64,000 nucleotides of DNA from Bradyrhizobium sp. B124 (GCF_038967635.1 NZ_CP152413.1:7196001-7260000), one strand, 5' to 3'. Shown: positions 9,251-18,080, counted from the stretch's first letter. Numbers and translations: made by a program. Notes: a model not told the origin generated them from the letters alone.

Positions 9251-11578
9251 ATGAACATTCTTCCCGGCAATATGCGTTTTGGTGCGGGCCAGCCGGTCAA
9301 GCGTCTGGAAGACCAGCGGCTGCTCACCGGGAAGGGGCATTTCATCGACGACAAGCCGCAGGACGGCGCGCTCTGGCTGCACGTGCTGCGCTCGCCGCAT
9401 GCCCACGCCAACATCAAGTCGATCGACGCCAGAGCGGCGCTCGAGATGCCCGGCGTCAAGGCGGTCTATACCGGCGCGGACCTTGTGAAGGACGATATCG
9501 GCACGCTGCCGACGCTGGCGATCTTCAAGCGCCCCGACGGCTCGCCGATGACCGTGCCGCCGCGGCGCCTGCTGGCGCATGAGGTGGTGCGTTATGCCGG
9601 CGAGGGTGTTGCGGCTGTGGTCGCGACCTCGCGCGTGCTGGCGCAGACGGCGGCCGAGGCGATCGAGGTCGATTATGAGGTGCTGCCCTCGGTGGTCGAT
9701 CCGGTCGAGGCGATCAAGCCGGGCGCGCCGGCGGTCTGGCCGGAGGCGCCCGACAACATCGTGGCCGCGATGAGCTATGGCGACGCCGCCAAGGTCGAGG
9801 AAGCCTTCGCCAGCGCCGCGCACAAGGTGTCGCTCGACCTGGTCAGCCAGCGCCTGGTGCCGTCGGCGATGGAGCCGCGCTCGACCATTGCCGAGATCGA
9901 GAAGAAGACCGGCCGGCTGATTCTCCATGTGCAGTCGCAGACCCCGGGCTCGACCCGCGATCTGCTGGCGGAATCGATCCTGAAGCGGCCGAAGGACAGC
10001 GTGCGCGTGTTGGTCGGCGATATCGGCGGCGGCTTCGGCCAGAAGACCAGCCTCTATCCCGAAGACGGCATCGTCGCCTATGCCGCGACCAAGCTGAACG
10101 AGAAGATCCGCTGGCGCGGCGACCGCACCGACGAGTTCGTCGGCGGCACCCATGGTCGCGACCTGACCTCGACCGGCGAGTTCGCGCTCGACGCCAAGGG
10201 CCGCGTGCTGGCCTATCGCGTGCGCTCGATCGGCGGCACCGGCGCTTATTCGTCGGGCACCGCCAACATCATTCCGCTGGTGCTCGGCCCGTTCGTGCAG
10301 ACCGGCGTCTACGATCTGCCGCTGGTGCATTTCGAGGTGAAGTCGGTGATGACCAACACCGCGCCGGTCGGCGCCTATCGCGGCGCCGGCAGGCCCGAGG
10401 CGGTGTTCATCGTCGAGCGGTTGTTCGATGCCGCGGCGCGCCAGATCGGCATGGACCCGCGCACCATCCGCAAGGTCAACTACATCAAGCCGGCACAACT
10501 GCCCTACACCAATGCGGTCGGGCAGGTGTATGACTCCGGCGCCTTCGCCCACATGCTGGAGCGCGCGTCCGATTTGGCCGACTGGAACGGCTTTGCCGCG
10601 CGCAAGAAGGCGGCGAAGAAGAAGGGCCTGCTCTACGGCCGCGGCCTGACCAGCTACATCGAATGGACCGGCGGCCGCGCCCACACCGAAAACGTCTCGC
10701 TGCATGCGACCGCGGAAGGCCGCGTCATCCTGCATTCAGGCACCATGGCGATGGGGCAGGGCCTCGCCACCACTTACACCCAGATGATATCAGATACGCT
10801 CGGCATTGCCATGGACAAGATCGACGTCATCCAGGGCGACACCGATCTCGCCACCGGCTTCGGCAGCGTCGGCTCGCGCTCGCTGTTCGTCGGCGGCACC
10901 GCGGTTGCAGTCTCGAGCAATGACTTGATCAACAAGGCGCGCGACAAGGCCTCCCACCTGCTCGAAGCCTCCGTCGGGGACATCGAGTATCGCGACGGCT
11001 TCCTCACCGTGGTCGGCACCGACAAGCGCATCAGCCTGTTCGAGATCGCAAAGAAGGAAAGCGGCGCCAAGCTCTCGGTCGAGAGCGAGGGTAATGTCGA
11101 CGGCCCGAGCTGGCCGAACGGCACCCATATCTGCGAGGTCGAGATCGATCCCGAGACCGGCGTGACGCGGGTGGTGCGCTACACCACGGTCGACGACGTC
11201 GGCGTCGCCGTCAATCCGATGCTGGTGACGGGGCAGGTGCATGGCGGCGTCGTCCAGGGCATCGGCCAGGCCCTTTACGAAGGCGTGGCCTACAGCGAGG
11301 AAGGTCAGCTTCTGACCGCAAGCTATCAGGACTATTGCATCCCGCGCGCCTCGGACGTTCCGCCGATGTCAGTGACGCTCGATCCCTCCGCGCCGTGCAA
11401 GACCAATCCGCTGGGCGCCAAGGGTTGCGGCGAGTCGGGCGCGATCGGCGGCCCGCCCTGCATCACCAACGGCGTGATGGATGCGCTGAGCGAGGTCGGG
11501 ATCACCCAGCTCAACACGCCGCTGACGCCGGTGAAGATCTGGCAGGCGATCCAGGACGCGAAGGCGGGGGCGGCTTAG
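9251..11578 (+). CDS. Molybdopterin-binding hydroxylase large subunit (xanthine dehydrogenase/CO dehydrogenase CoxL family)
   Basis: A 775-residue protein with the large-subunit features of molybdenum hydroxylases: GGGFGQK in the first Mo-cofactor segment, GAYRGAGRPEA in the loop that carries the active-site signature, and the catalytic Glu728 in GCGESGAIGG. The loop lacks the Cys of aerobic CO dehydrogenase (VAYRCSFR), so CO oxidation is unlikely; it resembles aldehyde, nicotine or isoquinoline-type oxidoreductases. The ATG at 9251 follows a GGA-rich stretch. Unusually, no FAD (medium) or 2Fe-2S (small) subunit gene lies on either side, so its electron-transfer partners must be encoded elsewhere or are not the normal ones. 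Confidence 0.9.
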   Translation: MNILPGNMRFGAGQPVKRLEDQRLLTGKGHFIDDKPQDGALWLHVLRSPHAHANIKSIDARAALEMPGVKAVYTGADLVKDDIGTLPTLAIFKRPDGSPMTVPPRRLLAHEVVRYAGEGVAAVVATSRVLAQTAAEAIEVDYEVLPSVVDPVEAIKPGAPAVWPEAPDNIVAAMSYGDAAKVEEAFASAAHKVSLDLVSQRLVPSAMEPRSTIAEIEKKTGRLILHVQSQTPGSTRDLLAESILKRPKDSVRVLVGDIGGGFGQKTSLYPEDGIVAYAATKLNEKIRWRGDRTDEFVGGTHGRDLTSTGEFALDAKGRVLAYRVRSIGGTGAYSSGTANIIPLVLGPFVQTGVYDLPLVHFEVKSVMTNTAPVGAYRGAGRPEAVFIVERLFDAAARQIGMDPRTIRKVNYIKPAQLPYTNAVGQVYDSGAFAHMLERASDLADWNGFAARKKAAKKKGLLYGRGLTSYIEWTGGRAHTENVSLHATAEGRVILHSGTMAMGQGLATTYTQMISDTLGIAMDKIDVIQGDTDLATGFGSVGSRSLFVGGTAVAVSSNDLINKARDKASHLLEASVGDIEYRDGFLTVVGTDKRISLFEIAKKESGAKLSVESEGNVDGPSWPNGTHICEVEIDPETGVTRVVRYTTVDDVGVAVNPMLVTGQVHGGVVQGIGQALYEGVAYSEEGQLLTASYQDYCIPRASDVPPMSVTLDPSAPCKTNPLGAKGCGESGAIGGPPCITNGVMDALSEVGITQLNTPLTPVKIWQAIQDAKAGAA

Positions 11579-11583
11579 GTTTC

Positions 11584-11690
11584 TGTCATCCCGGGGCATC
11601 GCGAAGCGATGAGCCCGGAATCCATCGGGCCGCACGTTGTGCGGTGAAATGGATTCCGGGCTCGCGCTATGCGCGCCCCGGAATGACGGA
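11584..11690. repeat. Palindromic intergenic repeat (family A)
   Basis: Nested inverted repeat just downstream of the molybdenum hydroxylase gene. The outer arms are TGTCATCCCGGGGC and its near complement ending in GCCCCGGAATGACGGA. The inner arms are GAGCCCGGAATCCAT and ATGGATTCCGGGCTC. It can fold into a long cruciform or RNA hairpin. A shortened relative (CATTCCGGGGCGCGAAGCG...) occurs near 40858-40888. It lies between convergent genes and may act as a bidirectional terminator. Confidence 0.85.
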
Positions 11691-11701
11691 GAGTGTGACC
11701 G

Positions 11702-12898
11702 TTACAACCCCAACACCATCTTCGCGATGATGTCGCGCTGGATCTCCGACGAGCCGCCGAAGATCGTATAGGCCCGCCCGTTGAGATATTCCGGCACCAC
11801 CGGGAGCAGCTCTTCCGGGATCGCCGGCTCGTGGTTCAACCGGTAGAACGGCCGCGCCGGTTCGACAGCAAGGCCGTCCTGGCCGATCACGTCGACACCA
11901 AGCCGCGTCACGGCCTGGCGGATCTCGCTGACCCGCAGCTTGATCAGCGACGACACCGCGCCGGGGTTCTGCCCGGTCTGCAGCGCCGACAGCACCCTGA
12001 GCTCGGTCATTTCGAGCGCATCGATATCGACCTCGACCTCCGACATCCGCATCGCGATATCAGGGTCCTCGATGGCGCGGCCGGTGACCTCGGAGCCGGC
12101 GAGATCGGAGATCGTTTTCAGCGCCTCGCGCAGCTTGGCCGACGCAATGCCGGAGCCGCGCTCGAATTCGAGCAGATATTTGCCGTAGGTCCAGCCCTTG
12201 CCTTCCTCGCCGACGCGATTGGCGACGGGCACGCGAACGTCGTCGAAGAACACCTGGTTGACCTCGTGGTCACCGCCGATGGTCAGGATCGGGCGCGTGG
12301 TGATGCCCGGCGTCTTCATGTCGATCAGGATGAAGCTGATGCCGTCCTGCTGCCGCTCGCCCTCATTGGTGCGCACCAGCGCGAACATGCGGTTGGCGTG
12401 GTGCGCATGCGTGGTCCAGATCTTGGTGCCGTTGATGACGTAGTCGTCGCCGTCGCGCACCGCGCGAGTCTTCAGCGACGAGAGATCGGAGCCCGAACCC
12501 GGCTCGGAATAGCCCTGGCACCAGTAGTCTTCGCCGGAGAGGATCCGCGGCAGATAGAAATTCTTCTGCTCCGGAGAGCCGAAGCCGATGATGACCGGGC
12601 CGACCATCTTGACGCCCATCACGTTGACATTCGGCACGCCGGCGCGGGCACATTCGGCCTCGAAGATCCAGCGCTGCGCCGGCGTCCAGTCCGGCCCGCC
12701 ATGGTCCACCGGCCAGCCGGGCGCGCCCCAGCCCTTCTTGTGCAGCGCGCGCTGCCAGGCCATGCCGATGTCGGGGTCGGAGAACACCGACGGCGTCAGC
12801 GCGGTGGCGCGCTTCATTTCCGGCGTCAGGCTCTCGGCGATGTAGTCGCGGACTTCCTTTTCGAAAGCACGTTCCTCGGCGCTGAAGGTGAGATTCAT
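11702..12898 (-). CDS. Acyl-CoA dehydrogenase, probable catalytic subunit of a heteromeric pair
   Basis: A 398-residue acyl-CoA dehydrogenase with N-terminal helical, middle beta and C-terminal helical domains. The flavin/substrate motif is QGYSEPGSGSDL near residue 130, and the C-terminal flavin-contact motif is IFGGSSEIQRDI. The usual catalytic Glu of the C-terminal YEGT motif is replaced by Gly (FGGSS), but the isovaleryl-CoA-dehydrogenase-type position is present as the Glu in LLEFERG. The adjacent dehydrogenase lacks both positions. This pattern fits alpha2-beta2 acyl-CoA dehydrogenases such as the mycobacterial FadE pairs or PimC/PimD. It is the last gene of a three-gene operon, 13 bases after its partner. 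The substrate is unknown: dicarboxyl-, branched or steroid side-chain CoA are possible. Confidence 0.9.
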   Translation of the reverse strand: MNLTFSAEERAFEKEVRDYIAESLTPEMKRATALTPSVFSDPDIGMAWQRALHKKGWGAPGWPVDHGGPDWTPAQRWIFEAECARAGVPNVNVMGVKMVGPVIIGFGSPEQKNFYLPRILSGEDYWCQGYSEPGSGSDLSSLKTRAVRDGDDYVINGTKIWTTHAHHANRMFALVRTNEGERQQDGISFILIDMKTPGITTRPILTIGGDHEVNQVFFDDVRVPVANRVGEEGKGWTYGKYLLEFERGSGIASAKLREALKTISDLAGSEVTGRAIEDPDIAMRMSEVEVDIDALEMTELRVLSALQTGQNPGAVSSLIKLRVSEIRQAVTRLGVDVIGQDGLAVEPARPFYRLNHEPAIPEELLPVVPEYLNGRAYTIFGGSSEIQRDIIAKMVLGL

Positions 12899-12911
12899 CT
12901 TGCGCTCTCCA

Positions 12912-14057
12912 TTAGGCGTGGGCGCGGCCGCTCAACGCGGCGTGGCGGCGATAATGATGGGCGCTGCCGCCGAACAGCGTGTCGAAGGCGAGCAGCCGCT
13001 TGAAATAGGCGCCGATGTCGAGTTCTTCGGTGACGCCCATCGCGCCGTGCAGCTGCACCGCCTGCTCGGCGACAAAGCGCGCGCATTTGCCGATCTTCGC
13101 CTTGGCGCCGGACGCCGCACGGCCGCGGGCCACTGGCTCGGCATTGGCCATCAGCGCAGCGCGCAGCGCCATCGAGCGCGCCTCGTCGACCTGCATCGCG
13201 ACGTCGGCGAGCCGGTGGCGGATCACCTGGTTGGCCGACAGCGGCCGCCCGAACTGTTTTCGAATTTTGGTGTATTCGAGCGTGGTGTCGAGCAGCGTCT
13301 GCATGATGCCGACCGCCTCGGCGCCGAGCGCGGCCATCGCGTGGTCGACCACCGTTTCGATCGCGGGCAGCACATCCTGGCCGTCGCCGAGCAGCGCATC
13401 GGCGGGCAATTGCACACCCTTCAGATCAAGATTGCAGCCGCGCCCGCCACCAAGCCGCGCGTAGTCGCGCAGGGTAAGGCCGAGCGCACCAGCTGGCACC
13501 AGGAACAGGCCGAGCTTGCCGGATGCGCCGTTGGCATTGGCAACGCGGGCCGAGACGATGATCTGGTTGGCCGATGCGCCGTCGAGCATCGCGATCTTGC
13601 TGCCGCTCAAAAGCCAGCCGTCGGCAGTTTTCGTCGCCGCCGCGTCAACATGGCCGAGGTCGAACCGCGCGGCGCGCTCCGAATGCGCAAAGGCGAGCGT
13701 GCACGCGCCCTCGGCGACCTTGGGCAGGATCGCCTGCTGCTGCGCCTCGGTGCCGCATTCGGCGACCAGCGCAGCACCAATCACGACGGTGGAGAGGAAT
13801 GGCTCGGACACCAGGCCGCGGCCGAATGCCTCCATCAAGAGCCCGATCTCGATCGCGCCGCCGCCAAGCCCGCCATGGGCTTCGGCGATCGGCAGCGCCA
13901 GCCAGCCGAGCTCGGCAAACTCTTTCCAGATCGCGGGCGAATAACCCAGCGGATCGTTCGCCGATTTCTTGCGATGCTCTGATGTAAAGGTCTCCGCCAC
14001 GAAGCGGTCGGCACTTTCGCGCAGCAGGCGCTGCTCGTCGCTGAGAGTGAGGTCCAT
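12912..14057 (-). CDS. Acyl-CoA dehydrogenase, probable non-catalytic partner subunit
   Basis: A 381-residue acyl-CoA dehydrogenase homologue with the fold and C-terminal AVQLHGAMGVTEE segment of the family. It lacks a recognisable catalytic carboxylate: the equivalent of the FER motif reads VVDHAMAALG and the C-terminus lacks the YEGT-like stretch. The mid-domain flavin motif is also degenerate (LAFAHSERAARFDL). Together with the adjacent dehydrogenase it resembles the second subunit of heterotetrameric acyl-CoA dehydrogenases, in which only one of the two chains supplies the base. It is 5 bases from the upstream enoyl-CoA hydratase, so clearly operonic. The pairing is inferred from motif loss and gene order. 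Confidence 0.88.
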   Translation of the reverse strand: MDLTLSDEQRLLRESADRFVAETFTSEHRKKSANDPLGYSPAIWKEFAELGWLALPIAEAHGGLGGGAIEIGLLMEAFGRGLVSEPFLSTVVIGAALVAECGTEAQQQAILPKVAEGACTLAFAHSERAARFDLGHVDAAATKTADGWLLSGSKIAMLDGASANQIIVSARVANANGASGKLGLFLVPAGALGLTLRDYARLGGGRGCNLDLKGVQLPADALLGDGQDVLPAIETVVDHAMAALGAEAVGIMQTLLDTTLEYTKIRKQFGRPLSANQVIRHRLADVAMQVDEARSMALRAALMANAEPVARGRAASGAKAKIGKCARFVAEQAVQLHGAMGVTEELDIGAYFKRLLAFDTLFGGSAHHYRRHAALSGRAHA

Positions 14058-14062
14058 CTGGT

Positions 14063-14920
14063 CTACTTCACGTTGGCGGTTTTTCTGACGGAGGGATGCA
14101 GACCCGCGGGGTCCACCACCATTCCGAATTCCTGCAGATTATGGGCGTGGCAGAGCTGATGCAGCGCGAAGGCCTGATCGATCGCGGCGGGCTGGCCCAT
14201 GATGTCGATCGAGCGGTTTACCGCCTCCTTGGACAGCTTCAGCGCAAAGGCGGGTTTGGCTGCGATTCTGCCCGCCAGCGCCAGCGTGAAGGAGGAAAGA
14301 TCGCCGCGCGGCACCACGTGATTGACCATGCCAAGGCGATGCGCCTCGTCGGCGCTCCAGACGTCGGCGGTGAACAGCATCTCCTTGGCCTTGCGCGCGC
14401 CCAGCTCCCAGGGATGCACGAACCATTCGACGCCGCAGACGCCCATCGTCACCACGGGATCGCAGAACTCGGCATCACTGCTCGCGACGATCAGGTCGCA
14501 GGCCCAGGCCAGCATCAGCCCGCCGGCGATGCACTTGCCATGCACCTCCGCGATCGTCGGCTTGGCGAGATTGCGCCAGCGCCTTGTGATCTGCAGGTAG
14601 ATCTCCTGCTCGCGTGCGAAGCGCCCATGCGCATTGGGTTCGGCGAAGCCGCCCCAATTTCCGACTGGCGGGAAATCGACGCCCGCCTGGTTCTTGCCCA
14701 CTGGCCGCAGATCGTGACCGGCAGAGAAATGCGGGCCGTTGCCGGCGAGGATGATGACCTTGACCGCGTCGTCCTGCACCGCCTGGTCGAAGGCGGCATT
14801 GAGGTCGTAGGTCATCTGCAGATTCTGGGCGTTGCGGGCCTCGGGGCGGTTCATCACGATCCGCGCGATCGCGGGCTCGGGCCGTTCGACGACAATCGTC
14901 TCGAATTGTTCAGACGCCAA
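14063..14920 (-). CDS. Enoyl-CoA hydratase/isomerase family protein (crotonase fold)
   Basis: A 285-residue crotonase-superfamily protein. The oxyanion-hole segments are GNGPHFSAGHDL near 60-71 and GKCIAGGLMLAWACDL near 125-140. The usual second hydratase Glu region is divergent (GVCGVEWFVHPWELG), so hydratase, isomerase or hydrolase activity is open. The start is a TTG at 14920 preceded by a strong GGGAGGG; the frame stays open far upstream but that extension runs antisense to the LemA gene and is not real. It is the first gene of an operon with two acyl-CoA dehydrogenases, consistent with a beta-oxidation-like step pair on an unusual acyl-CoA. Confidence 0.88.
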   Translation of the reverse strand: MASEQFETIVVERPEPAIARIVMNRPEARNAQNLQMTYDLNAAFDQAVQDDAVKVIILAGNGPHFSAGHDLRPVGKNQAGVDFPPVGNWGGFAEPNAHGRFAREQEIYLQITRRWRNLAKPTIAEVHGKCIAGGLMLAWACDLIVASSDAEFCDPVVTMGVCGVEWFVHPWELGARKAKEMLFTADVWSADEAHRLGMVNHVVPRGDLSSFTLALAGRIAAKPAFALKLSKEAVNRSIDIMGQPAAIDQAFALHQLCHAHNLQEFGMVVDPAGLHPSVRKTANVK

Positions 14921-15079
14921 TGGACCCTCCCAGGATCGATTTTCTTGGCATGATGAACGGCGCGGGGAGGGATAGGCAAGGGCCATCATCGGCAAAATCC
15001 GCCGCGAATCCCGCCACGCGGGATTGTCGGGCGAAAATCTGTTACCGTGACGAGAGAATCCACCGGGAGGACCATCTTC

Positions 15080-15694
15080 ATGCGCAAGCTTTGGACCGTG
15101 CTGGCAGCGCTGGCGACATTGAGCCTGACCAACTGCGGCTACAACGCGATCCAGACCAATGACGAGACGGTCAAGTCGAGTTGGTCGGAGGTGGTGAACC
15201 AGTACCAGCGGCGCGCCGATCTGGTGCCGAACCTCGTCAACTCGGTGAAGGGCTTTGCGCAGCAGGAAAAGGACGTGCTGCTCGGTGTCACCAACGCGCG
15301 CGCCAAGGTCGGCAGCATCCAGGCGACGCCCGAGGTGCTCAACGATCCGGCCGCGTTCCAGAAGTTCACGCAGGCGCAGGGTGAACTGACCAGCGCGCTG
15401 TCGCGGCTCCTGGTCGTGACGGAGAACTACCCGCAGCTGAAATCGGACGCGCTGTTCCGCGACCTGATGGCGCAGCTCGAAGGCACCGAGAACCGCATCA
15501 CCGTGGCGCGCAACCGCTACATCAAGGCGGTGCAGGACTATAACGTCGGCATCCGCACCTTCCCGAACAATCTGACTGCGATGGTGTTCGGCTACAAGGA
15601 GAAGCCCAACTTCTCGGTCGAGAACGAGAAGGAGATTTCGACCGCGCCGAAGGTCGATTTCAATCCGGCGCCCGCGCCCGCGCCGGCGAAATAG
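15080..15694 (+). CDS. lemA: LemA family lipoprotein
   Basis: A 204-residue protein with a lipoprotein signal peptide ending in the lipobox LTNC (Cys at about residue 17), followed by the LemA signature region (SSWSEVVNQYQRRADLVPNL). LemA proteins are helical and membrane-attached; their role is not settled, but they commonly sit beside TPM-domain proteins, as here. The start at 15080 has CGGGAGG upstream; a shorter-distance ATG is absent. The C-terminus is a Pro/Ala tail. It is followed by two TPM-domain genes in one transcription unit. Confidence 0.92.
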   Translation: MRKLWTVLAALATLSLTNCGYNAIQTNDETVKSSWSEVVNQYQRRADLVPNLVNSVKGFAQQEKDVLLGVTNARAKVGSIQATPEVLNDPAAFQKFTQAQGELTSALSRLLVVTENYPQLKSDALFRDLMAQLEGTENRITVARNRYIKAVQDYNVGIRTFPNNLTAMVFGYKEKPNFSVENEKEISTAPKVDFNPAPAPAPAK

Positions 15695-15716
15695 CGCCGG
15701 CGTGCCCACCAACGCG

Positions 15717-16613
15717 ATGACAGCCGCCCGCGTCTTCCTGCTGGCCTTCCTGCTGGGCTTCGTGTGCCCGGCGCGGGCCGAGGTCGCGGTGCCTCAACTC
15801 ACCGGCCGCGTCGTCGATCAGACCGGGACGCTGTCGGCGAGTGACGTTGCGTCGCTGAACGACAGGCTGAAGGATCTGGAGACCCGCAAGGGCAGCCAGA
15901 TCGCGGTCCTGATCGTGCCGACCACGGCTGAGGAAACGATCGAGCAGTTCTCGATCCGCGTTGCCGAGGCCTGGAAGATCGGGCGCAAGAAGGTCGACGA
16001 CGGCGCGCTGCTCGTCGTCGCCAAGAACGACCGGCATTTGCGCATCGAGGTCGGCTACGGCCTCGAAGGCGTGCTGAGCGACGTCGTCACTCACCGCATC
16101 ATCGACGAGGACATCACGCCGAAATTCAAGGCCGGCGATTTCGCCGGCGGTATCTCGGCCGGCGTCGACCGCATGATCCGCCTGATCAATGGCGAGCACC
16201 TGCCGGCGCCGGAGCCCGAGCATTGGCAGGGTCCCAATCTCGTCGATCTCGCCAATCCGGTGACGATCTTTGTCGTCATCATCGTGGCGAGCGTGTTGCG
16301 CGCGATGCTGGGGCGGCTGTTGGGCTCGGCCGCCACCGGTGGCATCGTCGGCGTCTTCGCCTGGATGGTGGCCGGCTCGCTCGCCACGGCCCTGGTGGTC
16401 GGGCTGTTCGCCGCCGTTGCGGCGCTGATCTTCGGCGGATTGAATTTTGGCGGTCCGGCGGCCGGCTCGGGACCGTACCGGCGTGGCGGCGGCTATTCCG
16501 GAGGCTGGTCCGGCGGCGGGGGCTGGAGCAGCGGCTCGAGCTCGAGCGACAGCGGTGGCTTCAGCGGCGGAGGCGGCAGCTTCGGCGGCGGCGGCGCTTC
16601 GGGGAGCTGGTAG
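15717..16613 (+). CDS. TPM domain protein with Gly/Ser-rich tail (YgcG family), secreted and membrane-anchored
   Basis: About 298 residues: signal peptide (FLLAFLLGFVCPARA), a TPM domain (PF04536-type; LTGRVVDQTGTLS through GYGLEGVLSDVVTHRII), two hydrophobic membrane segments around 180-240, and a long C-terminal Gly/Ser-rich tail ending GASGSW. This arrangement is that of the YgcG-like partners of LemA. A GTG at 15702 is an alternative start adding five residues; I prefer the ATG because it opens the signal peptide directly. The TPM fold has been linked to phosphatase activity or photosystem repair in plants; in bacteria its function is unclear. It lies between lemA and a second TPM gene. 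Confidence 0.88.
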   Translation: MTAARVFLLAFLLGFVCPARAEVAVPQLTGRVVDQTGTLSASDVASLNDRLKDLETRKGSQIAVLIVPTTAEETIEQFSIRVAEAWKIGRKKVDDGALLVVAKNDRHLRIEVGYGLEGVLSDVVTHRIIDEDITPKFKAGDFAGGISAGVDRMIRLINGEHLPAPEPEHWQGPNLVDLANPVTIFVVIIVASVLRAMLGRLLGSAATGGIVGVFAWMVAGSLATALVVGLFAAVAALIFGGLNFGGPAAGSGPYRRGGGYSGGWSGGGGWSSGSSSSDSGGFSGGGGSFGGGGASGSW

Positions 16614-16617
16614 GCAC

Positions 16618-17115
16618 ATGGGCATCAAGCGCATCGGCAAGCATCTGCTCGAACACCGCTGGCGCGTGCGGCGGGAGTTTCCGCCGCGCGTGCTCGATGC
16701 GATCGAGCAGGCGATCAAGGCCGGCGAGGCCACGCATTCCGGCCAGATCCGCTTCGTCGTCGAGGGTGCGCTCGACGGCGTGCCGCTGTTCCGCGACCAG
16801 CCGGCGCGGGAGCGGGCGCTCGACGTATTCGCGCACTTGCGGATCTGGGACACTCATCACAACAATGGCGTCCTGATCTATCTCTTGCTCGCCGACCGCG
16901 ACGTCGAGATCGTCGCCGATCGTGGCATTGATGCGAAGGTCGGCCGCGCCGGTTGGGAAGCGATTTGCCGCGCGATGGAAACCGACTTTCGGGCGGGCCG
17001 GTTCGAGCAGGGCGTGATCAAGGGGATCGCGGCGGTGTCGCGGGAACTGGCGCAGCATTTCCCGCATGTCGCCGGAGGCCCGAACGAGCTGCCCGACAAG
17101 CCGGTGGTGATTTGA
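16618..17115 (+). CDS. TPM domain-containing protein, short cytosolic form
   Basis: A 165-residue protein with one TPM domain (QIRFVVEGALDGVP... through ILIYLLLADRDVEIVADRGI). It has no signal peptide and no glycine tail, so unlike its upstream neighbour it should stay in the cytoplasm. The ATG is five bases after the stop of the preceding gene, inside a GGGGAGC context, so the three genes lemA, TPM-1 and TPM-2 form one operon. In other bacteria the same trio is common. Function is not established; envelope stress or membrane maintenance has been suggested for the family. Confidence 0.87.
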   Translation: MGIKRIGKHLLEHRWRVRREFPPRVLDAIEQAIKAGEATHSGQIRFVVEGALDGVPLFRDQPARERALDVFAHLRIWDTHHNNGVLIYLLLADRDVEIVADRGIDAKVGRAGWEAICRAMETDFRAGRFEQGVIKGIAAVSRELAQHFPHVAGGPNELPDKPVVI

Positions 17116-17138
17116 GCGACCAACGGTTGGTCCGGTGC

Positions 17139-17297
17139 TCCTCCCCTGGAGGGGGAGGATCGACGCGAATGCAATGAGCGGCGAGGTGGGGTGAAGGTCT
17201 CTCCGCGTGAACGCTGCCCGAGTGGAGAGATCACCCCACCTCGGTTCGCATTGCGCTGCGCTTCATGCAAACCGATCCTCCCCCTCCAGGGGAGGAT
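17139..17297. repeat. Palindromic intergenic repeat (family B, copy 1)
   Basis: Long inverted repeat between convergent genes. The outer arms are TCCTCCCCTGGAGGGGGAGG and its complement near 17273-17296. Inner arms pair AGGTGGGGTGA with TCACCCCACCT, and TCTCTCC with GGAGAGA. A second copy with the same architecture and internal sequence lies at 25390-25547. Confidence 0.88.
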
Positions 17298-17313
17298 AAG
17301 AATAAGAAGACCC

Positions 17314-17928
17314 CTACGCCTTCACCGACGGCCGCGCGCCGACGCGGTTGAACCAGGCTACGATGTTGGCGTTCGCCTGGTCCAGCGGCTGGCCGACCTG
17401 GTTGCCGAAATCGAGCCAGCAATAGAGCAGCATGTCGGCGAGCGTGAAGCGCTTGCCGCAGATGTAGTCGCGGCCGTCGGCCATCTGGTCATCAAGCCAT
17501 TTGATGCGGTTGGCGGCGATCATCTTCAGCCCGGGCGAGGCCTCAGGGGCGACCGGAATGCGCTTCTCGAAGAACTTCAGCGCCTCGCCGAAGCGATAGC
17601 CGTTGGCGAGCGGCTCGGCGATGTTGAGATCGACGCGGCGCGTCCACATCCGGCATTCCGCGCGCTCTTCCGGCGTGGTGCCGATCATGGCGGGCGAGGG
17701 GTGCTTCTCCTCGAGATATTCGCAGATCGCGGTGATCTCCGAGAGGTAGTTGCCGCAGTCGAGCTCGAGCGCCGGCATCTGGCCGTGCGGATTGCGCTTC
17801 AGATGCGCTTCCTCGCGGTTCTCCCCCTTGCGCAGGTCGACGGTCTCTTTGGGCATCTCGATGCCCTTCTCCGCCATGAACATGCGCACGATGCGCGGAT
17901 TGGGTCCGATCGAGTCGTAAAGCTTCAT
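17314..17928 (-). CDS. Glutathione S-transferase family protein
   Basis: A 204-residue two-domain GST. The N-terminal thioredoxin-like domain begins MKLYDSIGPNPRIVRMFMAEKG and contains the cis-Pro loop GQMPALELD and the glutathione gamma-Glu contact (LSEITAICEYLEE). The C-terminal helical domain includes the N-capping-like segment FTLADMLLYCWLDF. Cytosolic. Expected role is glutathione conjugation or transfer in detoxification or in aromatic catabolism; the substrate is unknown. It is transcribed toward the family B repeat and has no close partner on the same strand. Confidence 0.9.
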   Translation of the reverse strand: MKLYDSIGPNPRIVRMFMAEKGIEMPKETVDLRKGENREEAHLKRNPHGQMPALELDCGNYLSEITAICEYLEEKHPSPAMIGTTPEERAECRMWTRRVDLNIAEPLANGYRFGEALKFFEKRIPVAPEASPGLKMIAANRIKWLDDQMADGRDYICGKRFTLADMLLYCWLDFGNQVGQPLDQANANIVAWFNRVGARPSVKA

Positions 17929-18080
17929 GGTCCTCGCTCCCCGTTCTTCAGCGTCATTCTTGCAGTTGTTGAACAGGCCACCCGCGGATTTGTCAAATGA
18001 CTTGCTGCCGCGTGGGCTCACGCAGAGTTCGGGCAAGGCCTGGAATGAAGGCAAAGTCACGCGCCCCGTCACGTGCGGAG

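Noticed and set aside
9251..11578. Aerobic CO dehydrogenase CoxL
   Set aside because: The active-site loop has GAYRGAGRPE and not the VAYRCSFR signature with the Cu-binding Cys, and coxM and coxS are absent.
11831..14953. Several 280-390 codon plus-strand frames opposite the acyl-CoA dehydrogenases and crotonase
   Set aside because: They mirror well-supported minus-strand genes and have no domain of their own.
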